Of a stretch of 36,895 nucleotides of DNA, positions 1 to 9,503 are shown one piece after another. Positions within the stretch are counted from its first letter, which is position 1, and each line of letters begins with the position of its first letter. A model generated the notes under the pieces. It did not search any database and was not told the DNA's origin. It saw only the letters and a program-made list of their open reading frames with translations. The translations under genes and the position numbers were made by a program. This stretch comes from Pelagibacteraceae bacterium AG-426-P20 (lineage in GTDB: Bacteria > Pseudomonadota > Alphaproteobacteria > Pelagibacterales > Pelagibacteraceae). The stretch lies in NCBI GenBank assembly GCA_003210015.1, contig QCNX01000007.1, forward strand, positions 1 to 36,895. Direction: 5' to 3'.

Positions 1-373
1 TGGTAAATTTGAAAAAGCAGAGGGTCCTGTTAAAGGACATAACGTTGAACCAGTTTATTTTGATGTTGAACTTAATAAAAATAAAGAATTTAATTTTAAA
101 TTACCTTCTACCCACAATTCATTTATTTATTTAATTAATGGAGAAATAATAATTGGTGAAAAAAAACATGATAATGTAAAAGATAGCACTTTAATATTAC
201 TGACTAAAGGGGATGATTTAAAAGTGAAGGCAAAGTCTAATGCAAAATATTTAGTAATCTCTGGAAAACCTATTAATGAAGAAATAGCAAGAGGTGGTCC
301 ATTTGTGATGAATACTAAAGCTGAGATCTTGCAAGCAGTTCAGGATTATCATAATGATACATTTGTAAAATGA
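1..373 (+). CDS. Pirin family protein, C-terminal half (partial, cut by window start)
   Basis: The reading frame is open from base 2 and stops with TGA at 371-373, giving about 123 residues. It matches the C-terminal cupin of pirins: the residues just inside the window (GKFEKAEGPVKG) fit the start of the second domain, followed by VEPVYFDVEL, a FIYLINGEIIIGE strand pair, and the family's closing motif ARGGPFVMNT. Pirins are bicupin proteins with a metal site in the N-terminal domain; several oxidise quercetin. That N-terminal half is not upstream here but on the opposite strand at 2541-2086, and the two halves join with only about three residues missing. The stop overlaps the qor start (ATGA), so the genes are translationally coupled. 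Identity is firm; the split is discussed under findings. Confidence 0.85.
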   Translation, partial: GKFEKAEGPVKGHNVEPVYFDVELNKNKEFNFKLPSTHNSFIYLINGEIIIGEKKHDNVKDSTLILLTKGDDLKVKAKSNAKYLVISGKPINEEIARGGPFVMNTKAEILQAVQDYHNDTFVK

Positions 374-1344
374 AAGCAGTAACTATTTCAAAAAATGGTG
401 GCCCAGAAGTTTTGGAAATTAAAGATATTAAACTTGAAGATCCAAAGTCTGGTGAAGTTTTAATTAAAAATGAAGCCATCGGATTAAATTATATAGACAC
501 TTATCATAGATCTGGTCTCTACCCTGTTGAATTGCCATCTGGTATTGGAATTGAAGGCGCAGGTATAATTGAAAAAATTGGACCAGATGTAAAAAATTTT
601 AATATTGGGGACAAGGTTGCTTATGCTTCAATGCCAATTGGTTCATATGCAACACATAGAATTTTTCCAACAAAAAAACTTGTTAAGGTTCCGAATGAAA
701 TTGGATTAGAAAATGCAGTAACTTTAATGACTAAAGGATTTACAGTTTTTTATCTTCTTCACAAAACTTATCCGGTTCAATCTGGTGAAACTATTTTATT
801 TCATGCAGCTGCTGGAGGTGTTGGACAAATATTTTGTCAGTGGGCTAAGAGTTTAGGGTGTATAGTAATTGGAACAGTTGGTTCTGATGAAAAAATTGAA
901 ATTGCAAAAGCCAATGGTTGTGATCATGTCATTAATTATACAAAAGAAAATTTTCCAAAAAAAGTTAAAGAAATTACAAATGATATTGGTGTGCCAGTTG
1001 TTTATGATGGTGTAGGTAAAAAAACTTTTGACGGCTCAATTGAATGTTTAAAAGTAAGAGGCATGATGGTTTCTTTTGGAAATGCTTCTGGTCCTTTAGA
1101 TCCATGTAATATTACTAAATCTTTAGCTCCAAAAGGCTTATATTTAACCAGACCGAGTATTGCTCATTATACAACATCAAGAGAAGAGCTTGATGAAGCA
1201 GCTAATAAAGTTTTTGAAATGTTCATTACAAAAAAATTTACTTTAAATATTTTTAAAAAATATTCTTTAACAGAAGTCGTGAAAGCTCACGAAGATTTGG
1301 AAAATAGAAAAATTTTAGGTCCTGCCATAATAATTCCTAACTAA
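370..1344 (+). CDS. qor: NADPH:quinone oxidoreductase (zeta-crystallin-like, MDR superfamily)
   Basis: A 324-residue protein of the usual length for QOR. The GroES-like N-terminal domain carries the family stretch GLNYIDTYHRSGLYP (38-52), and the Rossmann domain carries the nucleotide-binding loop AAAGGVG (146-152). There are no zinc-ligand cysteines, as expected for the zinc-free quinone reductase branch. It should reduce quinones in the cytosol with NADPH. The ATG overlaps the pirin stop, so the pair is co-translated; pirin plus quinone reductase suggests handling of aromatic or quinone compounds (inference). The 3' end overlaps the convergent DUF2721 gene by 8 bases. Exact substrate unknown. 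Confidence 0.9.
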   Translation: MKAVTISKNGGPEVLEIKDIKLEDPKSGEVLIKNEAIGLNYIDTYHRSGLYPVELPSGIGIEGAGIIEKIGPDVKNFNIGDKVAYASMPIGSYATHRIFPTKKLVKVPNEIGLENAVTLMTKGFTVFYLLHKTYPVQSGETILFHAAAGGVGQIFCQWAKSLGCIVIGTVGSDEKIEIAKANGCDHVINYTKENFPKKVKEITNDIGVPVVYDGVGKKTFDGSIECLKVRGMMVSFGNASGPLDPCNITKSLAPKGLYLTRPSIAHYTTSREELDEAANKVFEMFITKKFTLNIFKKYSLTEVVKAHEDLENRKILGPAIIIPN

Positions 1345-1741
1345 CATCAACATCCATATCAGACATATGAAGTTTAAGTGCATTTGTTGATATATGTATT
1401 TCTCTTATAAAGAAAATAATTGATACAATCATGGATAAACAACAAGAACCAAAAATTAATCTAGCAATTAAAATTTCATTTAAATAAAGACCAAGAACAG
1501 TAAGCATGTTAAATAAAAATCCGAATGCTGCAAACATAATGGTCCATCTTAAAAGAGTAATTCTTCCACTTAAATTTATAAACTGTTTCTTCCATTCTGC
1601 TGGAATGTGATTTTCATAAACATGCTCATCGTGAAGTTCTCTAATTAATTTGCTTAATGAATGGAATCTATTACTATATATATTCATTAATAAAGGTATA
1701 GCCGGAAACATTAACGCTGTTACTGTGTAATCTATATTCAT
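1337..1741 (-). CDS. DUF2721 family membrane protein
   Basis: About 134 residues from the ATG at 1741. The frame can be extended to a TTG at 1762, but ATG fits the family start better. The N-terminus, TALMFPAIPLLMNIYSNRF followed by SKLIRELH, resembles the DUF2721 pattern (small residues, proline, an asparagine-arginine pair, then a basic amphipathic stretch). Three hydrophobic segments are visible, near residues 6-22, 66-87 and 90-112, so it is probably an inner-membrane protein. The function of the family is unknown. It is convergent with qor (8-base overlap) and divergent from the truncated ubiA. Confidence 0.7.
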   Translation of the reverse strand: MNIDYTVTALMFPAIPLLMNIYSNRFHSLSKLIRELHDEHVYENHIPAEWKKQFINLSGRITLLRWTIMFAAFGFLFNMLTVLGLYLNEILIARLIFGSCCLSMIVSIIFFIREIHISTNALKLHMSDMDVDVS

Positions 1742-1792
1742 ACGAATCAAATTGATTATCAATCTTGTGTTTGTTATTTACAAGTAAATTTT

Positions 1793-2140
1793 ATGAACCA
1801 AATTAATCTTTTAATTGAATTGTCCAGATTAAAGAAGCCGATCGGTTATATGCTTTTATTTTGGCCCTGTGCTTGGGGGTTAACTATTGCTTATGATTTT
1901 TCTGATGAAAAAATTACATATTTCTATCAACTAACTTTATTTTTATTAGGTGCGATTTTAATGAGATCTGCGGGCTGCATAGTAAACGATATTGCTGATA
2001 GAAGATTTGATAAAAAAGTTTATCGAACAAAAAATAGACCTATTGCTTCAGGGAGAGTGTCCGTGGTTCGTGGAGTTATATATTCCTTGACTTGTTTATC
2101 CTTATCTTTGTGGATACTCATTTTATCAGCATCAATATAA
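1793..2140 (+). CDS. ubiA: 4-hydroxybenzoate polyprenyltransferase, N-terminal third only (truncated)
   Basis: UbiA attaches the isoprenoid tail to 4-hydroxybenzoate in ubiquinone synthesis, in the inner membrane. The first ~97 residues are clearly UbiA: a SRLKKPIGYMLLFWPC start, the first aspartate-rich motif N65-D66-x2-D69-x3-D73 and the NRPIASGRVS segment (81-90). The frame then runs out at residue 115 in sequence that is antisense to the pirin gene on the other strand. Intact UbiA is about 280-300 residues with a second aspartate motif, absent here. True homology therefore ends near base 2085. As written the product would be inactive; the cause is probably a rearrangement or chimeric join rather than gene decay, because the preserved part looks undamaged. 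Confidence 0.85.
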   Translation: MNQINLLIELSRLKKPIGYMLLFWPCAWGLTIAYDFSDEKITYFYQLTLFLLGAILMRSAGCIVNDIADRRFDKKVYRTKNRPIASGRVSVVRGVIYSLTCLSLSLWILILSASI

Positions 2141-2541
2141 ATATATTCTGGTTTACTCATCTTTAATTTTGCTGGCATGTTTATCCATAATTGAAATCCA
2201 TGTAGTTTACCCTCCTTCATAGCGGGCATCTCCGAGTGAATAATGCCACTCCCTGTTTTCATCCACTGAACATCCCCAGCTGTCATTCTTCCTTCACCAC
2301 CAGTGCTATCTTTGTGTTCAAAATCTCCAGCCAACATGTAAGTAACTGTTTCAATACCCCTATGTGGATGTGGTGGAAAACCAGCAATATAGTCCTCACT
2401 TTTTTCTGAACCAAATTCATCTAACATTAAAAAAGGGTCAAAGTAATTTGGTTCAACTCCAATACTTCTTTTTAATTTTACTCCAGCACCATCCGATGCT
2501 TGAATAGGGTCTATAATTTTGCTTACCTCAATATTTTTCAT
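2020..2541 (-). CDS. Pirin family protein, N-terminal half (truncated at the junction)
   Basis: The frame starts at ATG 2541 and encodes the metal-binding cupin of pirin: FPPHPHRGIETVTYML with the two histidine ligands, then GSGIIHSEMP supplying the third histidine and the glutamate, then LWINMPAKLKMSKPEY. Homology ends at about residue 152 (codons near 2086-2091). The last ~20 residues are antisense to ubiA and not pirin-like. The missing C-terminal cupin is the fragment at 1-373. Upstream on the same strand are doxX, a 62-residue gene and a HAD gene, so the intact order would be HAD, CNRCG protein, DoxX, pirin, qor. Confidence 0.85.
   Translation of the reverse strand: MKNIEVSKIIDPIQASDGAGVKLKRSIGVEPNYFDPFLMLDEFGSEKSEDYIAGFPPHPHRGIETVTYMLAGDFEHKDSTGGEGRMTAGDVQWMKTGSGIIHSEMPAMKEGKLHGFQLWINMPAKLKMSKPEYIYIDADKMSIHKDKDKQVKEYITPRTTDTLPEAIGLFFVR
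2075..2100. other. Rearrangement or chimera junction between ubiA and pirin
   Basis: Plus-strand ubiA homology and minus-strand pirin homology both end in this interval, tail to tail. Pirin continues at base 1 of the window on the opposite strand. The simplest reading is that 1-~2086 is inverted relative to what follows, with the other breakpoint only about 9 bases before the window start. The exact breakpoint cannot be placed because both antisense frames stay open across it. Confidence 0.75.
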
Positions 2542-2577
2542 AAAAGTTAATTAATAAGTATAATGTTTAATGCAACA

Positions 2578-2946
2578 TTACTTTTTGTCTAAGCAATAAC
2601 CTTTAGCACCATTAACCACTAAAAACAAAAATCCACCAGCCAAAGCAATATTTTTCATGAAAGCAATAAATTGCATTTGGTCACCAAGATTATTGTGAAA
2701 TATTATTGCTGTAGCAATACAAAATAAACTCAAAGCAGCCGCTGCAATTTTAGTTTGATAACCAATGATAATTAAAATTGGTGCAACAATTTCTAAAATT
2801 ATAGCAGGTATCAATAAAAATCCAGGAAGGCCAAAACTTTCCATCCATCCAGTTGTTCCTTCATAGTTTCCAATCTTATTAAACCCACTTAGTAAAAAAA
2901 TGCCTGAAATAAAAATTCTTCCAACTAAATCTAAAATATTATTCAT
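2578..2946 (-). CDS. DoxX family membrane protein
   Basis: About 122 residues from the ATG at 2946; a GTG at 2961 is possible but would overlap the upstream gene's stop. It has four hydrophobic segments and the DoxX signature: RIFISGIFLLSGFNKIGNY near the start, then a GFLLIPAIILEIVAPILIIIG-like second helix, and a conserved F..H...D region (FHNNLGDQMQFIAFMKNIALAGG) before the last helix. DoxX proteins are small inner-membrane proteins linked to redox or thiol stress in some bacteria; the biochemical activity is not settled. The start lies a few bases after the 62-residue gene's stop, so the two are probably coupled. Confidence 0.8.
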   Translation of the reverse strand: MNNILDLVGRIFISGIFLLSGFNKIGNYEGTTGWMESFGLPGFLLIPAIILEIVAPILIIIGYQTKIAAAALSLFCIATAIIFHNNLGDQMQFIAFMKNIALAGGFLFLVVNGAKGYCLDKK

Positions 2947-2951
2947 AATTT

Positions 2952-3140
2952 TTATCCACACCTATTACATCTAACCGTAGCAAACATATCATCCCAATCA
3001 GTTTCTTTCTCCTCTACGTAATCTAACAAACATCTTAGAGCTTTTGATTGATCTGGCAGATCATATTTATCAACTATTTGTTCTAACATCTTTTCTGAGT
3101 CAGAATAAATTTCAAAAGACACATCTTTTTTTTCACTCAT
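2952..3140 (-). CDS. Conserved small protein ending in a CNRCG motif
   Basis: This 62-residue acidic protein has a predicted strand followed by helices (EIYSDSEKMLEQIVDKYDLP, then SKALRCLLDYVEE) reminiscent of a ribbon-helix-helix fold, and ends CNRCG. The two terminal cysteines could bind metal or act in thiol chemistry; this is inference. It has one of the few strong ribosome-binding sites in the window (AAGGAGA, 5' of ATG 3140), which supports it as a real gene. It is followed directly by doxX. Function unknown. Confidence 0.7.
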   Translation of the reverse strand: MSEKKDVSFEIYSDSEKMLEQIVDKYDLPDQSKALRCLLDYVEEKETDWDDMFATVRCNRCG

Positions 3141-3143
3141 ATT

Positions 3144-3150
3144 TCTCCTT
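3144..3150 (-). promoter_or_regulatory. Strong Shine-Dalgarno site of the 62-residue gene
   Basis: Minus-strand AAGGAGA lies three bases before the ATG at 3140 (extended core AAAGGAG shifts this to about five). Most genes here overlap or lack such a site, so it marks an independent, efficient translation start. Confidence 0.65.
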
Positions 3151-3218
3151 TGTAGTTATATCCTGTCAATTAATTTATATATTAAATCCTCTTTTTACAC
3201 ATGTGGTAAATAATCAAC

Positions 3219-3881
3219 TTAGATTTTGTGTAATAGTTCTGATAAATCTTTGATTTCATAATTTGGTTTGTAGTCTAGATTATCAAAGATGTTTCTATTT
3301 CTGTTTACCCAAATGGCATTATAACCATAGTTTCCACCACCAGATACATCCCATGTATTTGCACTTAAAAAAGCTACTTCATTTTTTTCTATATGATATT
3401 TTTGAATAGGCATGTCATAAACTTTAGAGCTTGGTTTATATACGCTAACATCTTCAACTGAAAATAAGTCATCAAATAAATTATCTAGATTGTTACTTTT
3501 AACTAATTGATTTAATAGAGCAGGAGTTCCGTTTGAAAGAATAGCTAATTTAAATTTTTTTTCTTTAAGAATTTTTAAAGTTTTTGGAACTTCTTTGAAA
3601 GGGGAAAGAATCTTATATAAATTCAATAACTCATCTCTCATAGAAGAGTCTATATTGAAAGCTTTCATAGACTTATCCAAACTATCTTCTGTAACTTGCC
3701 AAAAATCTTTATGTCTTCCCATTAAACTTCGAAGCCAAGTGTATTCCAATTGAGTAGTTCTCCAAAAATTTGCAAAACCTTCCCATTTATCTCCAATTTT
3801 ATCTTTGCATTTTTCAGCAGCAGAATTGACATCAAACAATGTTCCATAAGCATCAAAAATTATTGCTTTAATATTTTTCAT
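3219..3881 (-). CDS. Haloacid dehalogenase, type II (L-2-haloacid dehalogenase-like HAD hydrolase)
   Basis: A 220-residue cytosolic HAD enzyme. Residues match the L-2-haloacid dehalogenase active site in order and spacing: nucleophile D10 and T14 (FDAYGT), R41 (FWRTTQ), S116-N117, K149 (YKPSSK), Y155, S173, N175 and D178 in the SANTWDVSG motif. Known family members hydrolyse L-2-haloalkanoates to D-2-hydroxyacids, using the aspartate as nucleophile; Arg41 is the halide-side residue in characterised enzymes. The retained set argues for a dehalogenase rather than a general phosphatase, though the natural substrate is unproven. It is divergent from rsmE (17 bases between starts) and lies 78 bases upstream of the 62-residue gene. 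Confidence 0.85.
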   Translation of the reverse strand: MKNIKAIIFDAYGTLFDVNSAAEKCKDKIGDKWEGFANFWRTTQLEYTWLRSLMGRHKDFWQVTEDSLDKSMKAFNIDSSMRDELLNLYKILSPFKEVPKTLKILKEKKFKLAILSNGTPALLNQLVKSNNLDNLFDDLFSVEDVSVYKPSSKVYDMPIQKYHIEKNEVAFLSANTWDVSGGGNYGYNAIWVNRNRNIFDNLDYKPNYEIKDLSELLHKI

Positions 3882-3898
3882 AAACTAACTTAACACAA

Positions 3899-4600
3899 AT
3901 GAATTATATTAGATTATTTTTTTCAAACATACTTTCAGCTGACATGACTGATAAATTAGATAAGTTACAATCTCATTATTTGACTAAAGTTATGAGAATT
4001 AAGGAAAATGAAGTTTTTTCATTATTCAATAAAAACGGTGAATGGGAAGCAAAAATTTTATCAATATCAAAAAATATAGTTGAATTTAAAACAACTAAAC
4101 AACTAAGACAAAAAGAAACAACTAAAGAATTGTGGTTAGCATTTTCTCCGATTAAATCAAACTACCAGAATTTTATGATACAAAAAGCTACAGAACTTGG
4201 AGTTTCTAGATTTTTGCCAATTATTTTTGATCGCACAGTAGTTAGAAAAATTAACAAAGAACGATTAAAAAAAATTGCTATAGAAGCTAGTGAACAATCT
4301 AATCGTCTTAATGTTCCTTTAGTTGAGAAGGCTCAAAATTTAGATAATTTTATGAATTCAAATTCTATGGATTTAATTTTTACAGATTTAAATTCTGATA
4401 ATAAAAAAATTGATAAAACAAAGTTCACAGACAAACCTACTTGTATTATAATAGGTCCAGAGGGAGATTTTTCAGAAGCTGAAAGGAAGAAGATTCTTAC
4501 TTTTAAAGGTGTTCAGGCTATCAAAATTAATGAGAATATTTTAAGGTCAGAAACAGCGGTGATATCGGCAATTTCGATCGTAAATTATGTGATTAATTGA
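3899..4600 (+). CDS. rsmE: 16S rRNA (uracil-1498-N3)-methyltransferase
   Basis: A 233-residue SPOUT methyltransferase of normal length. It has an N-terminal PUA-like domain with HYLTKVMRIKENE (26-38), then the EQSNR motif (132-136), the SAM-binding knot IGPEGDFSEAE (185-195) and LRSETA (215-220), all diagnostic for RsmE. It methylates U1498 of 16S rRNA in the assembled small subunit. The ATG lies 17 bases from the divergent HAD start, leaving little leader. It is followed by a 60-base gap before coxB. Confidence 0.93.
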   Translation: MNYIRLFFSNILSADMTDKLDKLQSHYLTKVMRIKENEVFSLFNKNGEWEAKILSISKNIVEFKTTKQLRQKETTKELWLAFSPIKSNYQNFMIQKATELGVSRFLPIIFDRTVVRKINKERLKKIAIEASEQSNRLNVPLVEKAQNLDNFMNSNSMDLIFTDLNSDNKKIDKTKFTDKPTCIIIGPEGDFSEAERKKILTFKGVQAIKINENILRSETAVISAISIVNYVIN

Positions 4601-4660
4601 TAAATTGTCGCGAAAACTAAAGTGTAATTTTAACAAAAGAGCTTTATATAGCTATTAAAA

Positions 4661-7110
<2,450 letters not shown>

Positions 7111-7131
7111 TAAAAGAGCAAAAAAAAATTA

Positions 7132-8043
7132 ATGAGCAATTCAAGGTTAAAGAAAAGAAGTTTAAGCCAGGAGGATTTATTTAATCTTTCTGAGCTATTC
7201 AAGCTAATGAAGCCAAGAGTAATGTCGTTAGTAATTTTTACATGTGCTGTAGGATTGTTAACATCACCAAATATCATATCAACAAAAGATGCTATAATAG
7301 GAATCCTATTAGTTTCCTTAGGAGCAGGTGCAGCCGGAGCACTGAATATGTGGTACGAGTCAGATCTAGATGCCTTAATGACAAGAACTTGTCTACGACC
7401 AATACCAACTGGAAAAGTTAATAGAAATCAAGCCCTAATTTTTGGTGTTACGTTATCTGTTGTTTCAGTAGTTGCGTTAGATTATTTCACTAATAGAATT
7501 TCAGCGGCCATTTTACTTTTAACAATTCTGTTTTATGTTTTTGTTTACACAATTTGGTTAAAAAGAAGAACTCCACAAAATATAGTTATTGGTGGAGCCG
7601 CAGGAGCATTCCCACCCGTAATTGGATGGACTATTGCAACAGGCTCTTTATCGATCGAACCATTAGCTTTTTTTTTAATAATATTTTTTTGGACACCTTC
7701 ACATTTTTGGGCCTTGAGTTTGTACAAATCAAATGATTATAAAAAAGCAAATATACCTATGTTACCATTAACTAATGGCATTGAGAGCACCAAGACCAAT
7801 ATATTTGTATATTCATTGATAATGTTGCCAATCATAATTTTTCCTTTCTTAATAAGTTTTGTGGGTTTAATTTTTTTAATTCCTGCATTGTTATTAACTC
7901 TTTATTATAATTTTTTATGTTATGAACTTTATAGTTTTAAGAAAAATAAGTTTGATCCAAAAAAAGCTAAATCAATATTTGGATATTCCATTTTATATTT
8001 ATTTTTGGTTTTTGTGCTTTTTCTGATAGATAAGATTTTATGA
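7132..8043 (+). CDS. ctaB: Protoheme IX farnesyltransferase (haem O synthase)
   Basis: A 303-residue UbiA-superfamily membrane enzyme that farnesylates protohaem to haem O, the precursor of haem A for CoxA. The N-terminal cytosolic tail is followed by LMKPRVMSLV, the prenyl-binding motif NMWYESDLDALMTRT (N-x3-D-x-D type), TGKVNRNQA, a VIGGAAGAFPPVIGW segment and PSHFWALS, all typical of CyoE/CtaB. About eight or nine helices are visible. It overlaps the following small gene by four bases (ATGA). Confidence 0.96.
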   Translation: MSNSRLKKRSLSQEDLFNLSELFKLMKPRVMSLVIFTCAVGLLTSPNIISTKDAIIGILLVSLGAGAAGALNMWYESDLDALMTRTCLRPIPTGKVNRNQALIFGVTLSVVSVVALDYFTNRISAAILLLTILFYVFVYTIWLKRRTPQNIVIGGAAGAFPPVIGWTIATGSLSIEPLAFFLIIFFWTPSHFWALSLYKSNDYKKANIPMLPLTNGIESTKTNIFVYSLIMLPIIIFPFLISFVGLIFLIPALLLTLYYNFLCYELYSFKKNKFDPKKAKSIFGYSILYLFLVFVLFLIDKIL

Positions 8044-8165
8044 TAACACCTGATAAAAAAACTAAGAAAAAAAATATACTTACTGCTTTAGCAATAATAG
8101 CTTTTATGATTTTTCTTTTCTTTTTTACACTCTACAATACAGGAGTATTTGACAGATCAATATGA
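8040..8165 (+). CDS. Small membrane protein of the oxidase operon (CoxF-like), 41 residues
   Basis: Between ctaB and ctaG lies a short gene. ATG at 8040 overlaps the ctaB stop (ATGA), and its TGA at 8163-8165 overlaps the ctaG start. The product begins MITPDKKTKKKN, then one hydrophobic helix (about residues 13-31), then YNTGVFDRSI. The position and the basic-tail plus single-helix design match the small CoxF-type or assembly proteins found between ctaB and ctaG in other alphaproteobacteria. Its role, probably oxidase assembly, is inferred from position. Tight overlap on both sides strongly supports translation. Confidence 0.75.
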   Translation: MITPDKKTKKKNILTALAIIAFMIFLFFFTLYNTGVFDRSI

Positions 8166-8695
8166 TGCAAAAAAAAAAATTAACACCTTTAGTATTATCT
8201 GGAATTTTTGTTATAATGCTGGGCTTATCATACGCAGCAGTGCCTTTATATGATTTATTCTGTAGAGTGACTGGTTTTGGAGGGACAACTCAAATATCAA
8301 ATAATGCTCCAAAAATAGTATTAGATAAAGTAGTTAGTGTAAGATTTGATACAAACGTTAATAATTTACCTTGGGATTTTAAAGCTAAATCAAACGTTAT
8401 GGATGTAAAAGTTGGCGAAGTAAATAAAATAGAATTTACTGTGGAAAATTTTAGTAATGAGCCTACAGCAGGAGTAGCTAGCTTTAATGTTTCTCCATCA
8501 ACTTTTGGAAAATATTATAGTAAACTAGGTTGTTTTTGCTTTGAAAAACAAGAACTGAAAGCTGGGGAAAAAGCCACATATGTAATGGTTTTTTATTTGG
8601 ACCCTGAAATGGTCAATGATCCAACTGTAAAAAACTTAGAAGATGTAACTATGTCGTATACTTTTTTCTCGACAGATTACTATAAACAATCATAA
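8162..8695 (+). CDS. ctaG: Cytochrome c oxidase assembly protein, copper chaperone for CuB (Cox11)
   Basis: A 177-residue protein with one N-terminal membrane anchor (about 9-27) and a periplasmic immunoglobulin-like domain. It has the Cox11 features YDLFCRVTGFGGT (30-42) and the copper-binding CFCFE motif (C124, C126), and ends with a SYTFF strand. It delivers copper to the CuB site of subunit I. Start choice is between two adjacent ATGs (8162 and 8165). An eleven-adenine run at codons 3-6 is a possible slippage site. It is in the expected place between ctaB and coxC. Confidence 0.95.
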   Translation: MMQKKKLTPLVLSGIFVIMLGLSYAAVPLYDLFCRVTGFGGTTQISNNAPKIVLDKVVSVRFDTNVNNLPWDFKAKSNVMDVKVGEVNKIEFTVENFSNEPTAGVASFNVSPSTFGKYYSKLGCFCFEKQELKAGEKATYVMVFYLDPEMVNDPTVKNLEDVTMSYTFFSTDYYKQS

Positions 8696-8704
8696 TTCAA
8701 AAAA

Positions 8705-9493
8705 ATGTCAGCAGAAAAAAAACATGATTATCATTTAGTAGATCCAAGTCCTTGGCCTATTTATACTTCTTTTTCATGTTTGGTGTTAGCTTTAGGATCA
8801 GTTTATTACCTTCATACAGATGTATCATGGGGAATGTACCTTGGTTTTGCCCTATTAATTTACGGTGCATACATGTGGTTTAGAGATGTAGTTATTGAAG
8901 CTGAACATCAAGGACATCATACCCCTGTAGTTCAAATTCATCATCGTTACGGAATGACTTTATTTATTGCATCAGAGGTAATGTTTTTTGTAGCATGGTT
9001 TTGGGCATATTTTGATGTAAGTCTTTTTCCAAATGAATTTACAGGCAATGTCTGGCCACCAAAAGATATAGAAACTTTTGATCCTTGGGATATTCCATTA
9101 ATCAATACATTAATTTTGTTACTATCAGGAACAACAGTGACGTGGTCTCATCATGCTCTTTTAGAAGATGATAGAAAAGGTTTCATCCAGGGTTTATGGT
9201 TGACAGTTATTTTAGGTTTTTGTTTTACTCTTTTACAAATTTATGAGTATCAGCATGCATCATTTTCATTTTCAGGTCATATATATGGTTCAGTATTTTA
9301 TATGGCAACAGGTTTTCATGGTTTCCATGTACTAGTGGGAACTATATTTTTAGCTGTATGCTTGTTCAGAGGAAAACGGGGACACTTTAATAAAGATCAT
9401 CATTTTGGTTTTGAGGCTGCAGCTTGGTATTGGCACTTTGTTGATGTGGTATGGCTGTTTCTGTTTGCAGCTATTTACATTTGGGGAAGTTAA
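8705..9493 (+). CDS. coxC: Cytochrome c oxidase subunit III
   Basis: A 262-residue, seven-helix protein. Typical subunit III features are the DPSPWPIYTSF start, MWFRDVVIEAEHQGHHT in the first loop, RYGMTLFIASEVMFFVAWFWAYF (including the conserved glutamate in the second-third helix region), NTLILLLSGTTVTWSHH, GFHGFHVLVGT and WYWHFVDVVWLFLF at the end. It stabilises proton uptake by subunit I. It follows ctaG by nine bases. No DUF983 gene lies between coxC and surf1, unlike many alphaproteobacterial operons. Confidence 0.97.
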   Translation: MSAEKKHDYHLVDPSPWPIYTSFSCLVLALGSVYYLHTDVSWGMYLGFALLIYGAYMWFRDVVIEAEHQGHHTPVVQIHHRYGMTLFIASEVMFFVAWFWAYFDVSLFPNEFTGNVWPPKDIETFDPWDIPLINTLILLLSGTTVTWSHHALLEDDRKGFIQGLWLTVILGFCFTLLQIYEYQHASFSFSGHIYGSVFYMATGFHGFHVLVGTIFLAVCLFRGKRGHFNKDHHFGFEAAAWYWHFVDVVWLFLFAAIYIWGS

Positions 9494-9503
9494 TTTTTGG
9501 CTC

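Noticed and set aside
3194..3210. Imperfect inverted repeat (TTTAC...GTAAA) between the HAD and 62-residue genes
   Set aside because: Arms are only five bases in AT-rich DNA and no T-run follows on either strand, so it is neither a convincing terminator nor operator.
3044..3253. Plus-strand frame opposite the 62-residue and HAD genes
   Set aside because: Antisense shadow; no family resemblance, and the opposite strand has a ribosome-binding site and conserved motifs.
4605..4660. Candidate promoter (TTGTCG and a downstream AT box) before coxB
   Set aside because: No -10 hexamer with good match at 16-18 base spacing; too weak in such AT-rich sequence.
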